This document shows, piece by piece, positions 9,124-17,598 of a DNA stretch of 64,000 nucleotides (positions are counted from its first letter, which is position 1; each line of letters opens with the position of its first letter). The stretch lies in assembly GCA_028281285.1 (NCBI GenBank), contig JANQKF010000017.1, forward strand, positions 62,001-126,000. The letters are read 5' to 3'. The position numbers were made by a program, and so were the translations under genes. Source of the stretch: Cyclobacteriaceae bacterium. Its GTDB lineage: Bacteria > Bacteroidota > Bacteroidia > Cytophagales > Cyclobacteriaceae. A model generated the notes under the pieces. The model ran no database searches and had not been told where the DNA came from. It was given only the letters and a program-made list of their open reading frames with translations.

Positions 9124-9746
9124 TCCTTCAAGTCATTAATAATGAACAACTCTTTCAATTTTGATTTGGATCGCGATAAATAGGTGCGCGATACCGCTTC
9201 AGAAATACCCAGCATTGCACTGATCTCTTTATGGCTATAACCGTCTATTTCATAGAGATAGAAGGTAGTTTTGTGCAAGACCGGGAGTGATTCAACCATC
9301 TTCAGAATTTCCGAGTAGGTCAGATTAGAAATACTTTCCGGGGCAGTGGAGTGGTGATCATCAGCTCCAGAAATATCAAGAAATTCTTCACGCCTTTTTG
9401 CCTTTCTTAGTCGATCCAGGGCGGTATTAATAGCAATCCTTCGCATCCATGGACGCGGCCCGGTTCCTTCCTCCTTAAATTTCTTAAGGTGCTTAAAGAT
9501 TTTTATAAAGGAATCATGAATTGTCTCCTCCACATGGTACACATCATAGACATATCTACGCACCGTTTTGTAAATAAACTGATAGAAGTGTTCGTAGAAC
9601 TCCTTCTTAGTTTTCTCTGTTCCGTCCAGACAATTGGTTAGAATTGCGCGGTCCTTGACATTCTGTTCTTTCATTGAATCTATCGGTCGATGCAAAAAGA
9701 CAGAGCCTTCTTCACTAACCGCTAAATCTATTGAGATGTCTCCCAT
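9120..9746 (-). CDS. ECF-type RNA polymerase sigma factor
   Basis: An extracytoplasmic-function sigma-70 factor, 208 aa. Region 2 covers about residues 50-115 ('FYEHFYQFIYKTVRRYV', 'VEETIHDSFIKIFKHL', 'RPWMRRIAINTALDRLRK'). Region 4 covers about 140-200 ('LPVLHKTTFYLYEIDGYSHKE', in part, and the helix-turn-helix 'ISAMLGISEAVSRTYLSRSK'). The ATG at 9746 gives a 25-residue extension before 'MKEQNVKDRA'; the internal ATG at 9674 is an equally good start. The gene is upstream of, and overlaps by 4 bp with, a single-helix membrane protein that is its likely regulator. The regulon is unknown. Confidence 0.92.
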   Translation of the reverse strand: MGDISIDLAVSEEGSVFLHRPIDSMKEQNVKDRAILTNCLDGTEKTKKEFYEHFYQFIYKTVRRYVYDVYHVEETIHDSFIKIFKHLKKFKEEGTGPRPWMRRIAINTALDRLRKAKRREEFLDISGADDHHSTAPESISNLTYSEILKMVESLPVLHKTTFYLYEIDGYSHKEISAMLGISEAVSRTYLSRSKSKLKELFIINDLKE

Positions 9747-9841
9747 GCTTTAAACCAATCCTTTATTTCAAATACGTCAACATTTGATGAAACGCAACGA
9801 ACGGCACCACACATTAAGAAATTATTCCGAATTTTAGGACT

Positions 9842-10315
9842 ATGGAAAAAATCTACGAATGGGATGGAGAAATCGTTAGTGGTGGAGAAAAATGGCCGGA
9901 AGCGGCCTGCGTTATATTCCCGTATGACGTACAAGAATGCTTTGGCACAAAAGGTCAGGTAAAAATCAATGCTACTTTTGATGGAGTACCATATCGTGGC
10001 TCCATGGCCAACATGGGCTTTGGACATATTGTCATTCTACGAAAGGACATCAAAGCGAAGGTAGGCAAGAGCCATGGAGACATTGTGCACGTTACCGTAC
10101 AAAAAGATACTGCCGAGAGAGTGGTTGAAGTACCTCAAGAATTGAAAGATGCTTTCAAAACTAATCCGGACGCTAAGGCTTTTTATGATACGCTGTCCTA
10201 TACCAATCGTAAGGAATATGCCCGTTGGATTGATACAGCCAAAAAGCAAGAAACAAAGGACCGAAGATTGTCCAAGACCATTGAGATGTTATTGAATGGG
10301 GTAAAGCATCCTTAA
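9842..10315 (+). CDS. DUF1905 / YdeI-like protein
   Basis: A 157-aa cytoplasmic protein. The N-terminal 95 residues match the DUF1905 beta-barrel type ('GGEKWPEAACVIFPYDV', 'GTKGQVKINATFDGVPYRGS', 'HIVILRKDIKAKVGKSHGD' each in part). Residues about 100-155 match the OmpD-associated/YdeI tail ('VPQELKDAF', 'AFYDTLSYTNRKEYARWI', 'RRLSKTIEMLLNG'). The family is linked to bacteriocin or peptide protection in some bacteria; the biochemical role is not established. It is a single gene, divergent from the sigma-factor gene, with a REP-like inverted repeat just after the stop codon. Confidence 0.85.
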   Translation: MEKIYEWDGEIVSGGEKWPEAACVIFPYDVQECFGTKGQVKINATFDGVPYRGSMANMGFGHIVILRKDIKAKVGKSHGDIVHVTVQKDTAERVVEVPQELKDAFKTNPDAKAFYDTLSYTNRKEYARWIDTAKKQETKDRRLSKTIEMLLNGVKHP

Positions 10316-10316
10316 A

Positions 10317-10384
10317 GTCATCCTGAACCATGATCAATACAGATTCTGAATCAAGTCTGCCTGCCACAAGCGGTTCAGAATGAC
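10317..10384. repeat. REP-like imperfect inverted repeat
   Basis: Arms GTCATCCTGAAC (10317-10328) and GTTCAGAATGAC (10373-10384) are inverted repeats with one mismatch around a 44-bp centre that itself holds 'GATTCTGAATC'. It lies in the gap between convergent genes, as REP or small palindromic repeats often do. Copy number elsewhere in the genome is not visible from this window. Confidence 0.55.
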
Positions 10385-10394
10385 ATACGCTCGT

Positions 10395-11147
10395 TTAGAA
10401 AAACAATTGGGCTACCACAGCAGAACCTGCACCGAGAATCGAAATGGCCAATTTCTGCCAATCCAATTTATGATGAGGATCAGTCTCGATAAAGATGGTT
10501 GTCGAAATTTGAAGAAAGCTTCCTGTTACAATCGCAAAGAACACAATCAAGTAATTCTCAGGAAGTGTATCATGTTGACTGAAATACTCTGAAAAAAATA
10601 AGCCAAGCGGAGAGCTCAGTGCAAAAATTAAAAGTAACAACAACGCTTTCGCCTTATTCTTCAACTGAAAAATAAGTAGTGCCATCAAGGCCACCGCTGC
10701 GGGGATCTTGTGCATTACGATTCCCAGGAGAATCTTTGGAGAACCTCCGTGGCCATGTACTGAATCAGGAGCGTGATGACTATGAAATGAGTCGGTCATA
10801 ATTGAACCTTCCAGGAAAGAATGAATACCAAGGGCAATCAAAATATACCAAACTGAATAACTATGGCCCTCATGGTGATGGATATGGCCATGTTCTACCC
10901 CGTGCGTAAAGTTTTCCAGTATTTTTTGAATGAAGAACCCTATCAGAATGTAGAGACCCAGATTGAAAGGATCCAGATCACTTAAGAAGAGATCAGGAAT
11001 AAGATGGATCACTGTCATTGCAAAAAGGAAAGAACCTGCAAACACCAGAAAGTACTTTAGATTCTTCTCATTAAAGCTGCTGAGCCTCATTACCACAAGC
11101 CCTGGGATAACTACTGCGGCAAAAAGTATGATAATATTAGTCCACAT
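10395..11147 (-). CDS. ZIP family metal transporter
   Basis: An inner-membrane metal-ion transporter of 250 aa with about eight hydrophobic helices. A histidine-rich stretch 'HGVEHGHIHHHEGHSY' follows helix 3, and a second 'HSHHAPDSVHGHGG' lies mid-protein. ZIP signature helices are present: 'ALGIHSFLEGS' (helix 4) and 'GIVMHKIPAAVALMALL' (helix 5), whose His, Glu and polar residues line the metal site in the family. The usual substrate is zinc or another divalent cation; the exact metal cannot be told. It is a single gene between a REP-like repeat and ApbE, transcribed in the same direction as apbE, 67 bp downstream of it. Confidence 0.9.
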   Translation of the reverse strand: MWTNIIILFAAVVIPGLVVMRLSSFNEKNLKYFLVFAGSFLFAMTVIHLIPDLFLSDLDPFNLGLYILIGFFIQKILENFTHGVEHGHIHHHEGHSYSVWYILIALGIHSFLEGSIMTDSFHSHHAPDSVHGHGGSPKILLGIVMHKIPAAVALMALLIFQLKNKAKALLLLLIFALSSPLGLFFSEYFSQHDTLPENYLIVFFAIVTGSFLQISTTIFIETDPHHKLDWQKLAISILGAGSAVVAQLFF

Positions 11148-11214
11148 TTATTCAGCGACCGTTATTGCAACGGCATTGCAAACATACTGAACATAAAATG
11201 AAATGCACGGGTTC

Positions 11215-12255
11215 TTAATCGGTTAGATTTTTATGAAGACCGAGAATTTTGTCTTCCAGACCGGGAGAAACAAACGTGACAATGTCATCCATGTCATTAA
11301 CGTAGATAAAATAGGCCTCAAGAGAATTATCCGCAAGAATCAGCTCCTTTGACTTATCAAGCCCCATGACCATACAGGCGGTGGCATAGGCATCAGCCAA
11401 CATGCAGTTGGGTGCAAGAACGGTGGCGCTCAATAGCGTCTGCATCTTTGGAAAGCCAGTTTTTGGATCAATTGTATGCGCCACTTTTCCTCCATTCACT
11501 ACTCTGAAGTTCCTGTAATTGCCTGAAGTAGCCATCCCTTGGTTATCGAGTAAAACCGCATCGAACACGCCTCCTGTCAGGTTCTCGTCAGGAACTTCAA
11601 TCGCAATCGTCCATAGTTTGCCTTCGGCATTCTTACCCTTGGTACGCACCTCTCCTCCTATTTCTACCATATAGTTGCCCACTCCACGACTACTTAGATA
11701 GTCACCTACCACATCAATGGCCTGTCCCTTGGCAATTGCACTGAAATTCAACATCAACTCGTTGACTTCTTTTATTGCACCTTTCTGATCAAAATTGATT
11801 TTATCAAAACCTACATAATCCATAAGCGAATCCACCTGAGAACTATCGGGCCCTATAAACTCTCCCGAACCAAAACCCCAGGCATCAATTAACTGACCAA
11901 TCGTAGGATCAAAAGCACCTTGTGACTTATCATATACCATTTGACTGGCTTCCAAAACATCTGGAAAGTATGGCAAATCAAACTCAACTCTACCGGTAGT
12001 ATTGAATACCGAAATTTCTGAATTCGGAATATATGTTGACAAGGCCTGATTGAAGTCTCTTAGCAATGAATCAATTTGCGTCTTATAAATTTGGCCTTGC
12101 TTATCAAGGTATGTAATGTGATAAGCAATGGTGCCCATGGTCACTCCCTCCAGCTTCACTTCTTTCAACGTGTTCGACTCCCTATATTGCCAAACCAAAA
12201 ACACTACGGCAATAAGAACAATGGGATAAATTCTGGAGCGCACATTTCGATTCAT
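11215..12255 (-). CDS. FAD:protein FMN transferase (ApbE family)
   Basis: A membrane-anchored periplasmic flavinyl transferase of about 346 aa. It covalently attaches FMN from FAD to Thr/Ser of flavoproteins such as NqrB/NqrC or RnfG. An N-terminal helix 'IYPIVLIAVVFLVWQY' anchors it. ApbE motifs seen: 'GVTMGTIAYHITY', 'NFSAIAKGQAIDVVGDYL', 'VEIGGEVRTKGKN', 'MATSGNYRNF', 'HTIDPKTGFP' and 'MLADAYATACMVMG', which hold the FAD and Mg-binding residues in the family. The start at 12255 ('MNRNVRSRI') is preferred; an in-frame ATG at 12276 adds seven residues. No flavoprotein target gene is in the window. Confidence 0.93.
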   Translation of the reverse strand: MNRNVRSRIYPIVLIAVVFLVWQYRESNTLKEVKLEGVTMGTIAYHITYLDKQGQIYKTQIDSLLRDFNQALSTYIPNSEISVFNTTGRVEFDLPYFPDVLEASQMVYDKSQGAFDPTIGQLIDAWGFGSGEFIGPDSSQVDSLMDYVGFDKINFDQKGAIKEVNELMLNFSAIAKGQAIDVVGDYLSSRGVGNYMVEIGGEVRTKGKNAEGKLWTIAIEVPDENLTGGVFDAVLLDNQGMATSGNYRNFRVVNGGKVAHTIDPKTGFPKMQTLLSATVLAPNCMLADAYATACMVMGLDKSKELILADNSLEAYFIYVNDMDDIVTFVSPGLEDKILGLHKNLTD

Positions 12256-12376
12256 GGAACAGAAATTTTGCAGCAAAGATAGTCGTTCATTAGATCAGCT
12301 CATTGAATTTTGAATTACTTTTCGATCATTGAGTGAGAACATCGATCTTTTCTATCTTAGTAGAAATTTTTGCTGA

Positions 12377-13405
12377 ATGCGTGAAGATTATTTGAGTGCC
12401 GATGATGAGAACCTAAGTTCAACAGAAAGAGATATTGAGCGAGCACTTCGTCCCTTGAGTTTTGAGGATTTCACGGGACAAGACAAAATTATTTCCAACA
12501 TCAAGGTCTTTGTTCAGGCAGCAAAAAAGAGGCAAGAACCTTTAGACCATGTCTTGCTACATGGCCCTCCAGGACTTGGTAAAACCACTCTTTCTCACAT
12601 CATTAGCAATGAACTTGAGTCTGACATAAAAGTAAGTTCCGGTCCCGTTTTGGATAAACCCAGTGATCTTGCCGGTTTATTGACCAATCTGGAAGAAGGC
12701 GATGTACTGTTTATCGATGAGATTCATCGGCTCAACCCTATAGTCGAAGAGTATCTGTATTCTGCAATGGAGGATTACAAAATCGATATCATGCTCGATT
12801 CAGGACCTAATGCCCGGACAGTACAGATTAGCCTGAATCCGTTTACCTTGATTGGGGCAACAACACGCTCAGGTCTGCTTACCTCACCGCTTAGAGCAAG
12901 GTTTGGAATCAATGCTCGCCTGGAATATTATGATTCCAAATTGTTGACTCGCATCGTGCAGCGTTCATCTGATATATTGAATACACCAATCGATGATGAT
13001 GCAGCCTTTGAGATTGCGCGAAGAAGCCGGGGTACCCCGCGGATTTCCAACAACCTACTAAGACGTACACGGGATTTCGCTCAGATAAAGGGTCAAGGCA
13101 TCATTACCCGGCAAATCAGCGAAATGGCACTTAATGCACTTGATGTTGATTCTCATGGACTTGACGATATGGACAATCGCATTCTATCCACGATTATTCA
13201 GAAATTCAAAGGAGGACCCGTAGGAATCTCAACGATTGCCACGGCAGTAGGAGAAGAAGGGGAAACGATTGAAGAAGTATATGAGCCATTCCTGATCCAG
13301 GAAGGTTATATCAAGCGTACTTCTCGGGGTCGCGAAGCTACAGAATTAGCCTATAAGCACTTAGGCATGAAAAAGCCTGGTGAGACCGGTACACTGTTTG
13401 AATAA
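12377..13405 (+). CDS. ruvB: Holliday junction branch migration DNA helicase RuvB
   Basis: The AAA+ motor of the RuvABC resolvasome, 342 aa, normal length. Motifs: '[15 protein letters not shown]' near the start, Walker A 'GPPGLGKT', Walker B 'LFIDEIHRL', sensor 1 '[20 protein letters not shown]' (in part), sensor 2 '[12 protein letters not shown]', and a C-terminal winged helix '[18 protein letters not shown]'. It is the first gene of a likely operon with a small phosphatase and queG. A candidate -7 element TATCTTAG lies at 12353-12360, 17 bp before the ATG. Confidence 0.98.
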   Translation: MREDYLSADDENLSSTERDIERALRPLSFEDFTGQDKIISNIKVFVQAAKKRQEPLDHVLLHGPPGLGKTTLSHIISNELESDIKVSSGPVLDKPSDLAGLLTNLEEGDVLFIDEIHRLNPIVEEYLYSAMEDYKIDIMLDSGPNARTVQISLNPFTLIGATTRSGLLTSPLRARFGINARLEYYDSKLLTRIVQRSSDILNTPIDDDAAFEIARRSRGTPRISNNLLRRTRDFAQIKGQGIITRQISEMALNALDVDSHGLDDMDNRILSTIIQKFKGGPVGISTIATAVGEEGETIEEVYEPFLIQEGYIKRTSRGREATELAYKHLGMKKPGETGTLFE

Positions 13406-13412
13406 TACCAGC

Positions 13413-13742
13413 GTGAATGTCCTTTTTGTTTGTAGTAGAAATCAATGGCGTAGTCCAACAGCCGAATACTTGTTCAGGAATGTGCCTAACTTCCATGCAA
13501 GGTCTGCTGGTACTGCATCGTCAGCCAAAGTTAGGATTTCGGAAAAGCTCATTAATTGGGCAGATCTTATTTTCACTATGGAAAAGAAGCATAAAGAACA
13601 ACTTTTAAAGAAGTACCCACGAACCGCACGAACGAAAATCATTACTCTAGACATAAATGATGACTATCAATTCATGGACAGCGATTTAATTGATTCCCTT
13701 AAACAGGCCATCACACTTCATTTACCACGAATTGATTGGTAG
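13413..13742 (+). CDS. low-molecular-weight protein tyrosine phosphatase-like protein
   Basis: A small cytoplasmic protein of 109 aa when started at the GTG at 13413 ('NVLFVCSRNQWRSPTAEY'), 7 bp after the ruvB stop. The frame is open upstream into ruvB, but family members start just before the phosphate loop. The loop CSRNQWR fits the C-x5-R signature. It is shorter than classical LMW-PTPs (about 150 aa) and lacks a clear C-terminal DPY segment; an acidic 'INDDYQFMD' sits in its place. This matches a shortened Bacteroidota/proteobacterial subfamily. Substrate unknown. It lies between ruvB and queG (12 bp gap). Confidence 0.8.
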   Translation: MNVLFVCSRNQWRSPTAEYLFRNVPNFHARSAGTASSAKVRISEKLINWADLIFTMEKKHKEQLLKKYPRTARTKIITLDINDDYQFMDSDLIDSLKQAITLHLPRIDW

Positions 13743-13754
13743 AAAGGCTTTTAG

Positions 13755-14678
13755 ATGAATCCCATTTCCAAAAATACTGCCCTCGTCAAATCCATTGCCA
13801 GGGAACTCGGCTTTGATTTCTGTGGAATTTCCAAAGCCGGATTTCTGGAAGAAGATGCTCCAAGGCTTGAAGAGTGGTTGAAGAAGGGCCATCATGGCAA
13901 AATGGGCTATATGGAGAACCATTTTGATAAGCGACTTGATCCAACCAAACTGGTTCCGGGTGCCAAATCAGTGGTGTCCTTACTTTACAATCACTTTCCA
14001 AAAGATGATCTTGGATCGCCTGACCAATTCAAAATTGCCAAATACGCCTACGGTAGAGATTATCACTTTGTAATTAAAAACAAACTGAAAACATTCATGC
14101 AAATGTTGCAGGCTCAGGTTGGGGAAATTGCCGGGAGAGTTTTTGTAGACTCTGCTCCTGTTATGGAACGAAGCTGGGCAGCTAAATCAGGGCTGGGGTG
14201 GATTGGGAAACACACCTTGCTTATCAACAAAGATCAAGGTAGTTTCTTTTTTCTTGCTGAACTGATTGTTGACCTCGAACTCGAACCAGATGGCCCTGCC
14301 AAGGACTATTGTGGGACATGCACGCGATGTATAGATGCTTGTCCGACTGATGCTATCACGGCCTATAATCTGGATGCTTCTAAATGTATTTCCTACCTGA
14401 CTATCGAATTGAAGGATGAAATCCCGGATGAGTTTCAGGGTAAAATGGAAAACTGGATTTTTGGTTGTGACATCTGCCAGGACGTTTGTCCTTGGAATCG
14501 CTTCTCCAAACCACATCATGAGCAAGAATTTCACCCGAAAGATCAGTTGAAGGAAATGAAGAATGAAAATTGGCAAGAACTCACCAAGGAAGTTTTTCAG
14601 GAGATATTTCGTGGAAGTGCCGTAAAGCGAACAAAGTTTGAGGGGCTAAAGCGAAACATTGCTATGGCCCAAAAATAG
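13755..14678 (+). CDS. queG: epoxyqueuosine reductase QueG
   Basis: A cobalamin- and iron-sulphur-dependent reductase that makes queuosine from epoxyqueuosine in tRNA, the last step of queuosine synthesis. Length 307 aa, the short form without the C-terminal HEAT-like repeat found in longer orthologues. Two 4Fe-4S ferredoxin motifs are clear: '[16 protein letters not shown]' and '[13 protein letters not shown]'. The N-terminal part has '[20 protein letters not shown]' (in part) and '[14 protein letters not shown]', and the cobalamin-domain phrase '[16 protein letters not shown]'. Third gene of the ruvB operon, ended by a hairpin terminator. Confidence 0.96.
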   Translation: MNPISKNTALVKSIARELGFDFCGISKAGFLEEDAPRLEEWLKKGHHGKMGYMENHFDKRLDPTKLVPGAKSVVSLLYNHFPKDDLGSPDQFKIAKYAYGRDYHFVIKNKLKTFMQMLQAQVGEIAGRVFVDSAPVMERSWAAKSGLGWIGKHTLLINKDQGSFFFLAELIVDLELEPDGPAKDYCGTCTRCIDACPTDAITAYNLDASKCISYLTIELKDEIPDEFQGKMENWIFGCDICQDVCPWNRFSKPHHEQEFHPKDQLKEMKNENWQELTKEVFQEIFRGSAVKRTKFEGLKRNIAMAQK

Positions 14679-14681
14679 TTA

Positions 14682-14704
14682 AGCCCCTTGCGGGGCTATG
14701 TTTT
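14682..14704. terminator. rho-independent terminator after queG
   Basis: Perfect hairpin AGCCCC-ttgc-GGGGCT (14682-14697) followed by ATGTTTTT. It sits between convergent queG and the 63-aa gene; A-rich sequence on the other side makes it usable in both directions. Confidence 0.75.
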
Positions 14705-14896
14705 TCAGTTTGCTACCAGTAAGAATTGTTCTTCAAGAACATTTCCGTAGATGTGCCCGAACTTGTCGTAACACCATTTTTTGAGGTCTCTTAACTCATC
14801 CGGCACGAGGGATTTGATTGCCTTCTTCAGCTCTTTCTCAAAAAGTTTTCTATCGAAGGAAACCTTCGACAAGATCGTTTTGAAATACTCCAACAT
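14705..14896 (-). CDS. small conserved hypothetical protein
   Basis: A 63-aa soluble, Lys/Glu/Leu-rich, mostly helical protein beginning 'MLEYFKTILSKVSFDRKLFE' and containing 'ELKKAIKSLVPDELRDLKKW'. I recall similar short proteins being common in Cytophagales, but I cannot name a family or function. It is a likely real gene: it has an ATG start, occupies an otherwise empty 360-bp gap, abuts a terminator at its 3' end, and no competing frame covers it. The promoter region is shared divergently with batD. Confidence 0.65.
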   Translation of the reverse strand: MLEYFKTILSKVSFDRKLFEKELKKAIKSLVPDELRDLKKWCYDKFGHIYGNVLEEQFLLVAN

Positions 14897-14935
14897 GTTA
14901 AGATCGGTTTAGTTATGAATCTATTTCTCGATAGT

Positions 14936-14954
14936 CGCGTAACTTATTTACGCG
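14936..14954. promoter_or_regulatory. inverted repeat CGCGTAA-N5-TTACGCG
   Basis: Seven-base perfect arms around CTTAT in the divergent region between the 63-aa gene and batD. The same arms occur, fused without a spacer, in the dusB/CPBP divergent region at 61201-61216. Confidence 0.45.
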
Positions 14955-14991
14955 GTCGCAGAATTTAAGTTACCTGAGTCGTAAATACGAC

Positions 14992-14999
14992 TATATTTG
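14992..14999 (+). promoter_or_regulatory. candidate batD promoter -7 element
   Basis: TATATTTG matches the Bacteroidota TAnnTTTG element exactly, 42 bp before the batD ATG. A small inverted repeat GTCGTA-AA-TACGAC (14979-14992) abuts it. I see no good -33 TTTG at the usual distance. Confidence 0.45.
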
Positions 15000-15041
15000 T
15001 GGTCACCTGAATTTTCAGCGCACTGAATTTAATAAATTCGA

Positions 15042-16499
15042 ATGAAAAAATCCAGTCTCAAATTCTTAGTTGTAACGTTACTTTCACTGGTGACTATTGT
15101 GTCGAAGGCACAGGAAGTTTCTATTGAACTCGGAGACAATGAAGTACCATTGAATAGTGTATTCACTATCAAGGTTACCGTTAAGAATGGAAAATTGAAG
15201 AGTTATTCTGACTTTCCGGTTATTGAGGGATTCGCCAAGCGTGGCACTTCTTCTTCAAGCAGCACCAACATTGTCAATGGCCAAATCAGCTCTTCTCAAA
15301 GTATTACACAACGTTACTTACCACTGGAAGAAGGCAATTTCACCTTGGGAGCCTTCACGATGGATGTCAATGGTGAAACTGTACGTTCAAACGGTCTTTC
15401 GATCAAAATCACCAAACCCGTTGATCGGCCTAGAAATTCTCGTAGAAGAGACCCATTTGGACGTAGAAGCCCCTTTGATGATATTTTTGGAAGACCTGAG
15501 GCAGACCCGGAATTTGTTGACGTAAAAGAGGACGCCTTCCTCGCCTTAACTACCGATAAGGATGAAGTTTACCTTGGAGAGGGATTCACAATGACATTTG
15601 CTTTTTATGTCGCTGATGCCAATCGTGCACCACTGCAGTTCAATGAGGCCGGCAAACAGCTCTCGACAATACTCAAGGACCTACGCCCACAAAACTGCTG
15701 GGAGGAGAATTTCAACATTGAAAACATTTATGCAGAACGGGTAACCATCGGAGGTAAAAGCTACAACAGATATAAAATTTACGAGGCGGCCTACTTCCCT
15801 CTGAACCTAGAGCCTGTTCATTTTCCTTCCGTTCCTTTTGAAATGATCAAATACAAAGTAGCTCGATCACCATCTTTCTTTGGAAGAGATCGACAGGAAG
15901 ATTTTAAAACCTTTTATAGCAGGGAAAAAACAGTAAAGGTCAAGGCCTTGCCTCCTCACCCACTGAAGGATCAAGTGGCGGTGGGCCAATTTAGTCTCGA
16001 TGAGAAAATTGACAAGCAATCGGTCGAGACTGGTTCCAGTTTCGAATACGAATTCAATATTTACGGTGAAGGAAATATTGCGGGAATCAATGACCCCATT
16101 ATACCAGAGAGCAAGAACATGGACTTTTACCCACCAAATATCAACCAGGATGTAAACCGCGGCAATGGACGGGTCAGTGGGTCGAAAAAGTACAGCTACT
16201 TTGGAATCCCTAATGAACCCGGTGATTACGAAATGAAAGATTATTTCTCCTGGGTTTACTTTGATCCTGAAAAGGAGGTTTATGATACCCTGAGGTCTCA
16301 GGTAAGCCTGAATGTTACCGGGGAAAGCAAAAAGAATGTATCCATTTCATCCACTGACTTAGGTTCATTTTACGATTCGATCGATATGAAATCGAATGAA
16401 CTTCAGAACCTCAAGGAAGGCAGGGCTATGCAGATTCTGGCTAATGTGCTAATTTTAGCAATGTTAGGCGGAGCAGCTGTTCTGTTCTTCAAAAAATAA
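15042..16499 (+). CDS. batD: BatD family protein
   Basis: An exported, membrane-anchored protein of 485 aa. The signal peptide '[17 protein letters not shown]' is followed by beta-rich BatD domains, with '[20 protein letters not shown]' (in part) at the start and the basic, proline-rich '[18 protein letters not shown]' near residue 135. A single C-terminal helix '[19 protein letters not shown]' anchors it. BatD belongs to the batABCDE aerotolerance/envelope-stress cluster of Bacteroidota; the molecular role is unclear. None of the other bat genes is nearby, and the gene instead overlaps aroC by one base (TAATG). Confidence 0.88.
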   Translation: MKKSSLKFLVVTLLSLVTIVSKAQEVSIELGDNEVPLNSVFTIKVTVKNGKLKSYSDFPVIEGFAKRGTSSSSSTNIVNGQISSSQSITQRYLPLEEGNFTLGAFTMDVNGETVRSNGLSIKITKPVDRPRNSRRRDPFGRRSPFDDIFGRPEADPEFVDVKEDAFLALTTDKDEVYLGEGFTMTFAFYVADANRAPLQFNEAGKQLSTILKDLRPQNCWEENFNIENIYAERVTIGGKSYNRYKIYEAAYFPLNLEPVHFPSVPFEMIKYKVARSPSFFGRDRQEDFKTFYSREKTVKVKALPPHPLKDQVAVGQFSLDEKIDKQSVETGSSFEYEFNIYGEGNIAGINDPIIPESKNMDFYPPNINQDVNRGNGRVSGSKKYSYFGIPNEPGDYEMKDYFSWVYFDPEKEVYDTLRSQVSLNVTGESKKNVSISSTDLGSFYDSIDMKSNELQNLKEGRAMQILANVLILAMLGGAAVLFFKK

Positions 16500-17575
16500 T
16501 GGGAAACACTTTCGGAAATTTATTCAGGATTCATACCTATGGCGAATCGCATGGGCCCGCATTGGGTGTGATTATTGACGGCTGCCCAGCAGGCTTGGAA
16601 GTTGATGAAAACTTTATTCAGGGAGAGCTGGATCGAAGAAAACCAGGGCAATCAAAAATAACTACACAAAGAAAGGAGTCAGACGAATTCGAAATTCTCT
16701 CCGGAGTCTTTGAAGGCAAAACGACTGGAACTCCGATTAGCATTCTAATCCGTAACAAAGATCAAAAGAGTAAAGACTACACACATATAGCAGACAAATT
16801 TCGACCTTCTCATGCCGATTACACTTTTCAAGCCAAATTCGGCCATAGGGATTATAGGGGAGGCGGAAGAAGCTCAGCCAGGGAAACAGTAGCCCGGGTT
16901 GCTGCCGGTGCCATTGCCAAATCGCTGATTCAGAAAACTGGTATTTCCGTGTACGCTTATGTATCACAGGTAGGTGACCTGACACTTTCCAAGGATCATA
17001 CGCAACTGGACCTATCAAAGATTGACTCGAATATCATCCGTTGCCCAGATTCAGAAATGGCGGAGAAAATGATCAATCTCATTGATGAGACCAGGAAGAG
17101 CCGGGATACCATTGGGGGTGTCATCACAGGAGTTATCAAGGGAGTTCCCGCGGGTCTGGGAGAACCAGTTTTTGACAAATTACATGCTGAACTGGGCAAG
17201 GCTATGCTCAGCATCAATGCCGTCAAGGGATTTGAATATGGAAGTGGATTTGAAGGGGTAAAGCTCAACGGATCTCAACACAATGATGAATTCTTCACAG
17301 AAGATGGGATGGTTAAAACCAAGACCAACTACTCCGGAGGAATACAGGGTGGAATCTCGAACGGGCAGGATATCTACTTTAATGTCGCCTTTAAGCCAGT
17401 TGCCACAATTATGCAAGATCAGGAAAGCATTAATGAGGCAGGTGAGAGCGTTATAGTCTCTGGAAAAGGTCGACATGACCCTTGCGTGGTGCCCAGAGCA
17501 GTGCCTATCGTTGAAGCAATGTCTGCTTTGGTAATTGCCGATTATTTGCTAATTAGCAAGACTAGTCAGCTATAA
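16499..17575 (+). CDS. aroC: chorismate synthase
   Basis: The last enzyme of the shikimate pathway; it converts 5-enolpyruvylshikimate-3-phosphate to chorismate and needs reduced FMN. Length 358 aa, normal. Signatures: '[19 protein letters not shown]' near residue 10, '[20 protein letters not shown]' and '[20 protein letters not shown]' in the FMN/substrate site, and '[18 protein letters not shown]' near the C-terminus. The ATG overlaps the batD stop by one base, so the two are co-translated. Confidence 0.98.
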   Translation: MGNTFGNLFRIHTYGESHGPALGVIIDGCPAGLEVDENFIQGELDRRKPGQSKITTQRKESDEFEILSGVFEGKTTGTPISILIRNKDQKSKDYTHIADKFRPSHADYTFQAKFGHRDYRGGGRSSARETVARVAAGAIAKSLIQKTGISVYAYVSQVGDLTLSKDHTQLDLSKIDSNIIRCPDSEMAEKMINLIDETRKSRDTIGGVITGVIKGVPAGLGEPVFDKLHAELGKAMLSINAVKGFEYGSGFEGVKLNGSQHNDEFFTEDGMVKTKTNYSGGIQGGISNGQDIYFNVAFKPVATIMQDQESINEAGESVIVSGKGRHDPCVVPRAVPIVEAMSALVIADYLLISKTSQL

Positions 17576-17598
17576 ACTTTTCCTCAATTAGCCATTTT

